Of a stretch of 64,000 nt of DNA, positions 45,830 to 53,156 are shown in pieces. Below the pieces are notes generated by a model, which made no database searches, was not told where the DNA came from, and saw only the letters and a program-made list of their open reading frames with translations. The stretch comes from Deltaproteobacteria bacterium (lineage in GTDB: Bacteria; Myxococcota_A; UBA9160; SMWR01), in the NCBI GenBank assembly GCA_019310965.1, contig JAFDDG010000017.1, positions 32,963 through 96,962 of the forward strand. The letters are read 5' to 3'. The position numbers and the translations under genes are program-made. Numbering within the stretch: the first letter of the stretch is position 1; each line of letters starts with the position of its first letter.

Positions 45830-46702
45830 ATGCTCTTCGAACGAGCGGTGGACGCGGTGAAGACGCGGAGACACTCCGAAGCAGGCACCGCTCTGCCCAG
45901 GCGCGCGGCTCTGCTGCTCCTGCTTCTCGGCATCGCCGCGCCCGCAACCGGCATTCTGGTCGACACTTCGACCCCGGAGCTCTACGAGCGACCGCCGCCG
46001 GACGACCCCGGTTGGCGCAACGTCGGCCGTCGCGGCGCCACCAGCGCCATCTACCTCGGCAAGGGATGGGTGCTGACCGCGCGCCACGCAGCCGCGGGCG
46101 CCGTGGAATTCGATGGCCAGACATTCCTTCCCGTCGAAGCCTCGGTGCATTGGATCTCGTCGCCAACGGGCGGGCTCAAGGCGGACCTGCTGCTCTTCCA
46201 GGTCACTCCGGAGCCGGACCTGCCAGCCCTCGACCTGCGCCGCCAGCCGCTGCACCCCGACGGGGAGACCGTGATGATCGGCTACGGCCTGGGGCGCGGC
46301 GATCCGGCGCTGTCCGGGCCGGGCTTTCGCTTCGACGGCCGAGGCGTCAAGCGCTGGGGCTCGAACCGGATCGCAGCCAGCGGCGTCCAGGTCCGCGGAC
46401 CCAAGCAGACCCTGACGCAGTGCTTCTCGATGGTCTTCTCCGCCGGCGGCTCCGCCCACGAAGCCCAGGCCACCGTCGGCGACTCCGGCGGAGCCGTATT
46501 CCTGCGCGGTCCCAAGCGCTGGCAGCTGGCCGGCGTGTTGCTCTCGATCAGCGGCCGGCCGGGGCAATCGAGCGGCGAAGCGCTCTTTGGCAACACGACC
46601 CACGCCGCGGACATCGGTGCTTACGCGCCGGAGATCCTGGCGGTGCTCGAAGGCAGGTTCTCCCCTCCGACGCCGCAGCCCGCTGCACGCGGGGTGCGGT
46701 GA
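45830..46702 (+). CDS. Trypsin-like serine protease (S1 family), secreted or membrane-anchored
   Basis: A 290-residue protein with an N-terminal hydrophobic segment (RAALLLLLLGIAAPATGIL) that should act as a signal peptide or anchor. The catalytic triad can be placed: His in VLTARHAAAG, Asp in KADLLLFQV, Ser in VGDSGGAVFL. An oxyanion Gly lies in the same loop. Substrate unknown. The gene is divergent from the twin-kinase operon and shares its regulatory region. Start chosen at 45830; no strong ribosome binding site was found. Confidence 0.78.
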   Translation: MLFERAVDAVKTRRHSEAGTALPRRAALLLLLLGIAAPATGILVDTSTPELYERPPPDDPGWRNVGRRGATSAIYLGKGWVLTARHAAAGAVEFDGQTFLPVEASVHWISSPTGGLKADLLLFQVTPEPDLPALDLRRQPLHPDGETVMIGYGLGRGDPALSGPGFRFDGRGVKRWGSNRIAASGVQVRGPKQTLTQCFSMVFSAGGSAHEAQATVGDSGGAVFLRGPKRWQLAGVLLSISGRPGQSSGEALFGNTTHAADIGAYAPEILAVLEGRFSPPTPQPAARGVR

Positions 46703-46761
46703 CTCCGATCACCGGGCTCGTTCGAGAGCCGGTCGATAGGGCCCTCCACGGGAGGACCATC

Positions 46762-47511
46762 ATGCCCTGGTTCCGACGCCGCCCCCAGTACGATCGGGCG
46801 ACCATCCTCGATGCGGCTGCACGCGCGCGTGCGCGCAAGAACCGCTCCCTCGCCATCGAGCTCTACCGCCGCGTGCTCGCGGTGGAGCCGCACAACCCCG
46901 ACCTTCATAGCAAGCTCGCACCCCTGTTGGCAGCGACGGGACAGGGCTTCGATGCCTGGCAAGGCTTCCGGGCGGTCGCGCGCTCCCACTTGCGAGAAGG
47001 CCACATGGACCAGGCGCTGGCGGTGTACCGCGAGGCAGCGCTCTACCTGCCCAAGGAGATCCAGGCTTGGCAAGCCGTCGCACGGCTGCAGCATCGCGCC
47101 GGTCGGCAGCGGGAGGCTCTCGAGACCCTTCTCGAAGGCAGCCGCAACTTCCGCACCCGCTGGTTGCGACCCCAGGCCATTGCGCTGCTGCGCCGCGCTC
47201 GCGACATCGACACCTGGGATTTCGAGATCGTGCTGGAGCTGGCACGGCTGCTCACCACGGACGATCAGGGGCACGAAGCGGCGCTGCTCTTCGACGGTCT
47301 GGGCGAACGCTACCCGGGCGAACGCCTGTGCCGCGTGCGCGCCGCGCAGCTGCGCCAGCGGCCGCGGCCCGGCACGTTCTTGCGCTGGCTACGGGCGGCA
47401 CTGCGGCGGTCCGAACGCGGTGCGGAGAGCCAGCCCGCGGATGCAACACAGCGCAACGCGGCGGCGCAGCCGAGCGCCATCGTGCGCCTGCACGCCGCGC
47501 GCCGTTGCTAG
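46762..47511 (+). CDS. TPR-repeat protein, cytoplasmic
   Basis: A 249-residue protein with four or five TPR-like helix pairs: SLAIELYRRVLAVEPHNPDL, GHMDQALAVYREAALYLPKE, RQREALETLLEGSRN and GHEAALLFDGLGERYPGE. No signal peptide. A GGGAGG site lies upstream. The basic C-terminus (LRWLRAALRRSERG) may bind nucleic acid or a membrane. TPR proteins are scaffolds; partner unknown. It is convergent with the ELM1 gene. Confidence 0.78.
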   Translation: MPWFRRRPQYDRATILDAAARARARKNRSLAIELYRRVLAVEPHNPDLHSKLAPLLAATGQGFDAWQGFRAVARSHLREGHMDQALAVYREAALYLPKEIQAWQAVARLQHRAGRQREALETLLEGSRNFRTRWLRPQAIALLRRARDIDTWDFEIVLELARLLTTDDQGHEAALLFDGLGERYPGERLCRVRAAQLRQRPRPGTFLRWLRAALRRSERGAESQPADATQRNAAAQPSAIVRLHAARRC

Positions 47512-47527
47512 AGGCCCCTCTGGACCA

Positions 47528-48679
47528 TCAACATCGCTCGGCTTCCACGAGCTCCCGTATCCGCGCCACGGTGTTGTCCATCTCGCTGCGGAGAAGTCCG
47601 CTGTTGCCCGGCTGCGGCGCCGTCTCGGCCGAGAAGGGCACCGCCGCACCGCAGGCGATCAGCGCACTCGCAACCCGACGCAGATCCCGTGGCGGGGTCA
47701 GGATTCCGGCTCGAGCCAGGATTGCGAGCATCGCCGACACGGTGCCTGGTTCCGGTGTGCCGACAGACCAGCGGTCCGCCAACCACACCCAGGGCCCGCC
47801 ACGCCGCTCGAGAGGATAGATCTCGACCGGTTTGCCCGAGCGACTCACCTCCGCCAGCATCGAGATGCTGTCAGCTGTGACGATGAACGCGTCCGCAAGC
47901 GCCAGGATGCTCGCATAACAGCCGGGTCGGTCGGAGCGCCAGTCGTTGCGAAAGCTCGGGCCATCCAGGGCCCGAAATAGCGCCTCCGTCTCGGCCGCGC
48001 CGGTGCGAGGACTCGTGGTCACCAGCAGCGAGCCGCCCCGGGCGGCGGCGGCGGCGCTGGCGCGACGTCCGAGTTCTGTCGCAACCCGGGCCGAGAACCG
48101 CAACGGCCAGGTTTCGCCGCCGACCAGCAAAGCAATCCAGGGCCGCGGCAATGCGGCGAAGGCGTCGCGCCAGGTCTCGAGAAGCTTCGGATCCGGGCTC
48201 GTCGGGCGCTGGAAGGGCAACGTGTTGGCGAGAACCCGGGCATCAGCGGGCAGTCCATACTGCGGGGTCGTCACCACCAGATCGAAGGCGGAGAGCGCCG
48301 CGCGGGGTCGCCCGAGCTGCACCAGACGCGAGCGGCCACCGGAGCGCTTGCGAATCCAGCAGGCCACCGGCACCGCGCGCTGCCCGGCGGACACGACCAC
48401 GTCCGGCCACGGCGGCTGGAGTGACGCCGACTCGCGACGCCGCACCGTGGCGAACGACGCGCCGACAATGAAGTTCGGCAGATGGTTCAGGGGGCCAAAT
48501 GACAGCCGTTGCAGCTCGTGTGGATAGCCGAGCGCCTCCACCAGCTGCTCGACCTGGCGATTGTCGCCGGCACGCGCTCCGAGCAGACCCCACGCCAGCG
48601 GGCGCTCGCTTGCGCGCGCCGCAGTGCACCCCTCGGCCGCGCGACCCGACGAATGCGTGGTCCCCGCGCGGCTATTCAC
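47528..48679 (-). CDS. ELM1/DUF1022 family protein (GT-B-like)
   Basis: A 383-residue protein of the mitochondrial-fission ELM1 family. Family marks: WGLLGARAGDNRQVEQLVEAL at the start, PWPDVVVSAGQRAVPVACWI, LALVGGET-type segment WIALLVGGETWPL, LLVTTSPRTGAAE and ADAFIVTADSISMLAEVSRSG. The fold is a GT-B glycosyltransferase-like fold; bacterial function is not settled. It starts with GTG at 48679, inside the last codons of the ABC transporter gene (8-bp overlap), so the two are coupled. Confidence 0.85.
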   Translation of the reverse strand: MNSRAGTTHSSGRAAEGCTAARASERPLAWGLLGARAGDNRQVEQLVEALGYPHELQRLSFGPLNHLPNFIVGASFATVRRRESASLQPPWPDVVVSAGQRAVPVACWIRKRSGGRSRLVQLGRPRAALSAFDLVVTTPQYGLPADARVLANTLPFQRPTSPDPKLLETWRDAFAALPRPWIALLVGGETWPLRFSARVATELGRRASAAAAARGGSLLVTTSPRTGAAETEALFRALDGPSFRNDWRSDRPGCYASILALADAFIVTADSISMLAEVSRSGKPVEIYPLERRGGPWVWLADRWSVGTPEPGTVSAMLAILARAGILTPPRDLRRVASALIACGAAVPFSAETAPQPGNSGLLRSEMDNTVARIRELVEAERC

Positions 48680-50378
48680 CGAGCGCCTGCTCCTGCGTGG
48701 TGATGCTCCCTGCCTCGAGATGGTAGCGGCGATGCGCGTAGGCATTCCACGCGTCGCGATGGGTAATGACCAGGATGGCGGTCTCCTGCGCCAGCCTCGC
48801 CACCGCGGAACAGATGTCGAGCTCGGTCTTGGCATCGAGCCCGGCCGTCATCTCATCGAGGATCAGCAGACGCGGCTCGCGCACGAGCGCACGGGCCAGA
48901 GCGATGCGCTGCCGCTGCCCACCAGAAAAGCGCGCCCCGCGCTCGCCCACGGAGGTGTCGAGTTGCTCCGGGAGCGGCTCCACGAACGAACGGGCGCCGG
49001 CGGCCTCGAGCGCGGCCCAGATGTGCGCGTCGTCGATCTCGGAGTCGCCCAGGGCGACGTTGGCCCGCACCGTGTCGTGCAACAACACCGGCTCCTGGGG
49101 CACGTAGCCGATCTGCTCCCGCCAGCTCGCCAAGTCGACCTCGGTCAGCGGCACACCGTCGATCGACACGCAGCCGGCCTCCGGTTGGTACAGGCCGAGG
49201 ATCAGATCGGTCAGCGTCGTCTTGCCGGATCCCGAGGGCCCGCTCACGACCGTCACCTGGCCGAGGGCCAGCTCGAGAGAAGCATCCTTCAGAACCGGAG
49301 TGTCCGCGTGGCTGAACGTGACGTTTTCGAGACGACACATCCGGTCGAATACAGCCGGCTCGCTCCCCGAGATCGGCTCGCGCGCCGCCTCGATCTCTCG
49401 CACCAGATCTTGCAACGCAACGTACGCCGCCTCGACCATAACGCCCTTCTGCAGCTGCTGCTGAGCGCTCGCGATCTGCAGCATGGTTCGCATCATCAAC
49501 GCACCGATGAAAAACAGCTGCGCCACGGGAACCTGCGCCACGGTCGTCGCCAGGTAGAAGCCGAGTCCCAGGCCCGACGCAATCAGGAACTCCTGCACGT
49601 TCTTCATCACGTGCTTGCTGATCACCTGGCGACGCAGCGCTTTGCGCAGCTTGTCGATCTTCGTGCTCAGAAGCTGAGCGAAGTGCGACTGGCGCTCCAT
49701 GGCCTTGAGCGGCTTCACGTTGGCAAGCGCGTCGTTCAGATAGGTGACGAGCCGCGACGTATGATCGGTCTGGCGCTTGCCGGCCCGGCGGGCGTACCCG
49801 ACCAGCGGCGCCACGGCAAAGGCGATGACAAACCCCAGGCCGAGCGCCGCCAGAGCGACCCGCCATGAAACCAGCACGGCCACGACAGCGTACACCGCCG
49901 TCTGGATCGCAGAGCTGACGAACAGTCCGGCCCTGGTGTAGGCATTACCGGAGCGCGCGGCTTGGGTGCTGACCGCGTTTGCAATGCGACCGATCGGCTG
50001 GTGCGTGAAGTAGTCCCAGCGCGCCGCCATCAGACCGCGGATCAACCGCTCGCGTACATCCGTGGCAACATTGGCAGCGGTGTATCCGATGTAACGCATT
50101 GCGACGATGACCAGCAGGCACTTGAGCCCCATCGCGGCGACAATCACGACGACGAGAGGGCCGACTTCCGTCGTGAGCCCCACCCGGGCAAAGACATCCT
50201 GCACGAGCTGCGTCGCGACGGTGGCGTCGTCGTCCATCTCGCCGGTGGAGAGCGACAGCAACGGCATGATGCTGGCCCAGCTCAAGCTCTCCATCACACC
50301 GGACGCAAGCAGGCAAATCAGCACCAGCCAGGGGCGGGTCCCCTTGGCGCCGAAGAAGATCCGCAGCACCGAGATCAT
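48672..50378 (-). CDS. ABC exporter (fused membrane and ATPase domains)
   Basis: A 568-residue half-transporter. Membrane domain with six helices (residues about 15-310), then the ATPase: Walker A GPSGSGKTTL, Q-loop YVPQEP, signature FSGGQRQRIAL, Walker B LLILDEMTAGLD, H-loop ITHRDAW. It belongs to the lipid/peptide/drug exporter class. The C-terminal end overlaps the ELM1 gene; the start overlaps a possible upstream frame by ATGA. Together with the ELM1 gene it suggests export of a glycoconjugate or lipid, which is inference. Confidence 0.92.
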   Translation of the reverse strand: MISVLRIFFGAKGTRPWLVLICLLASGVMESLSWASIMPLLSLSTGEMDDDATVATQLVQDVFARVGLTTEVGPLVVVIVAAMGLKCLLVIVAMRYIGYTAANVATDVRERLIRGLMAARWDYFTHQPIGRIANAVSTQAARSGNAYTRAGLFVSSAIQTAVYAVVAVLVSWRVALAALGLGFVIAFAVAPLVGYARRAGKRQTDHTSRLVTYLNDALANVKPLKAMERQSHFAQLLSTKIDKLRKALRRQVISKHVMKNVQEFLIASGLGLGFYLATTVAQVPVAQLFFIGALMMRTMLQIASAQQQLQKGVMVEAAYVALQDLVREIEAAREPISGSEPAVFDRMCRLENVTFSHADTPVLKDASLELALGQVTVVSGPSGSGKTTLTDLILGLYQPEAGCVSIDGVPLTEVDLASWREQIGYVPQEPVLLHDTVRANVALGDSEIDDAHIWAALEAAGARSFVEPLPEQLDTSVGERGARFSGGQRQRIALARALVREPRLLILDEMTAGLDAKTELDICSAVARLAQETAILVITHRDAWNAYAHRRYHLEAGSITTQEQALGE

Positions 50379-50773
50379 CGCGTCCCTCTACGAGTGGCGC
50401 CGGTGGCGCACCACTGGACGCTCGAGGCCTGAGCAGTGCCGAGGCTGCTGTCGGTTGCCCGTGCGATCTCGGCGATTGCCGTGCACCGCGCCCTCGGACT
50501 GGCTCTCTCCAACCAACTCCTCACGATCCGCTTTCCTCTCCGTCCCGCGGCCCAACACTCGAGAAGAGCACGCGTGTCCGCCAGATCCTGCTCGGTGCCG
50601 CTACTGATCGCCGGTCCCTCGACCACGAAGACCCGCGCACATCGACCGCTGCTTCCGGCGAACTCTGCTGGGCGCGAGAACGGCACCTCGATCCCGGCTG
50701 CCCCGCGGGCGCCCCACGGCGCCGCAGGCGGCCTTGCTCCGGGAGGGAGGATCCATGTCCCGCCGGACAGCAC
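50375..50773 (-). CDS. Possible small gene translationally coupled to the ABC exporter
   Basis: A frame of about 132 residues from GTG (50773) ends in TGA that overlaps the ABC exporter ATG (ATGA). The middle (RCARVFVVEGPAISSGTEQDL, ADTRALLECWAAGRR) looks protein-like with GC-rich third positions, while the last third is less convincing. No family is recognised. It fills most of a 473-bp gap with no other gene. The start is arbitrary. Confidence 0.3.
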   Translation of the reverse strand: MLSGGTWILPPGARPPAAPWGARGAAGIEVPFSRPAEFAGSSGRCARVFVVEGPAISSGTEQDLADTRALLECWAAGRRGKRIVRSWLERASPRARCTAIAEIARATDSSLGTAQASSVQWCATGATRRGTR

Positions 50774-50851
50774 AACCCCCACGCCGTGAAGCGGCCACGC
50801 ACCGCCAGCGTCTATCGTTGGCGCGAACCGAGCCGAACAGAGGGAGGCGAG

Positions 50852-51925
50852 ATGAGACAGCCCGGACCGAAGCCGGCGCGGTGCCGCATGCCCCGCGGGG
50901 ACACCGCCTCGTGGTGCAGCGTTCTCGCACTGCTCTGCTTGCTCGCCGCGGGTCTCGCCGGCGCCCGCCTGGCGGGAGCGCTTCCGAGCAGGGAGACGGG
51001 GCTGGCGGCCCGCCTCGCCGGCAACGACGGCGCCAGCGAGCACTGGGACCTCATGGCCCGCTTCACCAGCGGCCACGCACTCTTCGTGCGCACCATGCTC
51101 ACCAACGCGGGCCCCGGGTCGAACACCGCCATCGTGATCGGCCAGCTGGTCTTCCCGGACGGCGACGTCTTCGACTTCGACAACGGCCGCCGCGAGGGGA
51201 GGTGGCGCGCCGCCCCGGACGGCCTGTTCATCAAGGTCGGCGGCTCGGAGCTCGACCTCCACGAACCCGAGCGAAGCTTCTCGAAGCACAGCAGCAAGAG
51301 CAGCATCCAGCTCGACGCGCACTTCGCGGCGCGGCCCACACACCAGGCTGAGGGCGACGGCGAGCCGGGCGTGGCTGCGACGGCCATCGCGCCCATCGAG
51401 AGCACCTTCCAGGTGGGGAAGATGCCGGCGCCGGTCAGCGTCGAGGGGGTGGTGATGCTGCGGCACGCGTGGAGCCGCACATCGGAGAGCAAGCACACGA
51501 GGCGCTGGATCGACGTGATTGCCGGCGACACCCACGACGGGGTGGTGATCTGGGGGTTCGAGAATCCACAGGGCGAGCGGCGACAGTGGCTGTCGCGCAC
51601 CCGCGACGGGGCGCCGGCACTCGAAACGACGGCGTTCGAGCTGGCACCCGAGGGTGCCAGCGGTCCCGAGCCAGCCTATCCAGTCCCGCGTCGCATCGAG
51701 CTGCGCGGGGCCCGGCTCGACGGCCACCTCGAATTCGGCGGGGAGCTGGTGAGGGTCGACCCGATGGGCATCATCCCGCAGCCATTCCGCTGGTTCCTAT
51801 CCCGCGAGATCGCTCCGCGACGCATCCTGAGCCGGGCCCAGCTGCACCTCGAGCCCGGCGACGATTCTCCCGGTTTCGACGCCCCGGCGCTGGTCGGCAT
51901 CACCTGGACCCTCCCGCTGCTCTGA
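50852..51925 (+). CDS. Exported beta-rich protein, CrtC/Svf1-lipocalin-like
   Basis: A 357-residue protein. An N-terminal hydrophobic segment (WCSVLALLCLLAAGLAGARLAG) acts as signal or anchor. The mature part reads as two beta-barrel-like halves: HWDLMARFTSGHALFVRTML, FIKVGGSELDLHEPERSF, SVEGVVMLRHAWSR and VIWGFENPQGERRQW. This resembles the lipocalin-like fold of hydroxyneurosporene synthase-type (CrtC) and Svf1 proteins; the match is by eye and not firm. Start set by GGGAGGCGAG. Function unknown. Confidence 0.6.
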   Translation: MRQPGPKPARCRMPRGDTASWCSVLALLCLLAAGLAGARLAGALPSRETGLAARLAGNDGASEHWDLMARFTSGHALFVRTMLTNAGPGSNTAIVIGQLVFPDGDVFDFDNGRREGRWRAAPDGLFIKVGGSELDLHEPERSFSKHSSKSSIQLDAHFAARPTHQAEGDGEPGVAATAIAPIESTFQVGKMPAPVSVEGVVMLRHAWSRTSESKHTRRWIDVIAGDTHDGVVIWGFENPQGERRQWLSRTRDGAPALETTAFELAPEGASGPEPAYPVPRRIELRGARLDGHLEFGGELVRVDPMGIIPQPFRWFLSREIAPRRILSRAQLHLEPGDDSPGFDAPALVGITWTLPLL

Positions 51926-52010
51926 GCGGCTGTGCGATCCCCTCCCTGGCCGGGCAGTCGGCTCTAGCCGCTGCCGCGATCGACCGATACGCAGGGATCC
52001 GGAGGCACCC

Positions 52011-52697
52011 ATGAACTGCAAGAAATGCAACACCCGCGTGCCGGCCGGCCAGCGCTCCTGCCCCAATTGCGGCGTGGGCACCCGCGAGGACAAGAGCTAC
52101 CGCAGCCCGGGCCCCAGGATGCTGCCGGCACCCGAGCTGAGCACGGCGAAAGCAGAGGTTGCCGAGGACGTGCTGGAGCTGGAAGACCTCACCGATGAAA
52201 TGCCCGAAGTGGAGCCGCCCGCGCAGACCAGGCCCCGCAGCAAGAAGGCGGCGTCGCGCAAGACCGCCGCTGCCGAGCCCCCGAGAGAGGCGCCGCTGCT
52301 GGCCACCGATGCCGCCAGCCTGCGCCGGTTGCTGGCGGAAGATCCCGCCGCGCTCGAGCCCGGTCTTCAGATCTATTGCGACGAGAAGGGCACGCCCGTC
52401 GGCGCCCACTATTCGAGCGGCGTTGGCGAGATCGATCTTCTCGCCAGAAGCGACGCCGGTGAACTCGTGGTCGTGATGATCTCCGAGGAGCAGGAGGGCG
52501 AGGAACTCGTCGCCGAAGTTCTCCAACGCATCGGCTGGGTGCGCAAGCACGTCTGCGACGAAGAGAACCGCGTGCGCGGTATCGTGCTGTGCGAGCAGGC
52601 CCCCGAGAGCCTCAGCTACACCGCTGCCGCCGTCGCCGACACGGTGAAGTTCAAGACCTATCGCGTCGCGCTCAGCTTCGAAGACCTGGAGCTCTGA
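52011..52697 (+). CDS. Zinc-ribbon protein with degenerate NucS/DUF91-type nuclease domain
   Basis: A 228-residue protein. N-terminus: zinc ribbon with CKKC and CPNC (Cys3, Cys6, Cys17, Cys20). A disordered acidic and then basic linker (about 45-95) leads to a C-terminal domain (100-228) that follows the NucS/DUF91 pattern: LLAEDPAALEPGLQ, GVGEIDLLARSDAGELVVV, VLQRIGWVRKHV, VRGIVLCEQ. The catalytic E-x-K of the PD-(D/E)XK site (usually VVIELK) reads VVVMIS here, with Met156 and Ser158. Asp142 is kept. So the fold may bind DNA without cutting it. Start preceded by GGAGGCACCC. Confidence 0.68.
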   Translation: MNCKKCNTRVPAGQRSCPNCGVGTREDKSYRSPGPRMLPAPELSTAKAEVAEDVLELEDLTDEMPEVEPPAQTRPRSKKAASRKTAAAEPPREAPLLATDAASLRRLLAEDPAALEPGLQIYCDEKGTPVGAHYSSGVGEIDLLARSDAGELVVVMISEEQEGEELVAEVLQRIGWVRKHVCDEENRVRGIVLCEQAPESLSYTAAAVADTVKFKTYRVALSFEDLEL

Positions 52698-52702
52698 CGG
52701 TC

Positions 52703-53059
52703 TCAGTCCGCGGGCGGACCCTCCGAGACACTCGTGTCGATGTGCATCTCGACATCCGGCCGCATCGGCACGAATGCGGTGTGGGAACAGACATCCGGCG
52801 GCGAGAGCTGCGTTCCGTTCTCACCATCGACACTGTCGAGCACCACCAGGCGCGGCGCATAGCCTCCTCCGCGGAAGAACACCGTATGCGGCTCGTCGGT
52901 CGCGAGCGCGACGTCCGAGGTGCCGGCGCGCAGCTCGCGACCGTCCACGAAGACCGACACTTCGTGCGGAACGCAGTCGAGTGACACACGCTGCGTGGTG
53001 GCGCAGCTCGGAGCTCCCAGTAGCAGCAGCAACACACACGCAACTTCGCCGGCCCGCTT
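52703..53059 (-). CDS. Small lipoprotein, unknown function
   Basis: About 118 residues from GTG at 53059, giving VKRAGEVACVLLLLLGAPSC, a lipoprotein signal peptide. An ATG at 53083 is the alternative. The mature part has SLDCVPHEVSVFVDGREL, a short PEGA-like beta hairpin, then FFRGGGYAPRLVVLDSVDG and a Cys pair. It is probably a surface domain. Convergent with the zinc-ribbon gene and divergent from the large spermidine-synthase-like gene. Confidence 0.6.
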   Translation of the reverse strand, partial: KRAGEVACVLLLLLGAPSCATTQRVSLDCVPHEVSVFVDGRELRAGTSDVALATDEPHTVFFRGGGYAPRLVVLDSVDGENGTQLSPPDVCSHTAFVPMRPDVEMHIDTSVSEGPPAD

Positions 53060-53156
53060 CACGTCCACGAGAATACCCGACATCGACGAGTGCGAAAGCG
53101 ACCGCAATGGCGTTGTGCGAAACTCGGCCGTCACCTGCTGGAGGTCTGGCCCCCGC

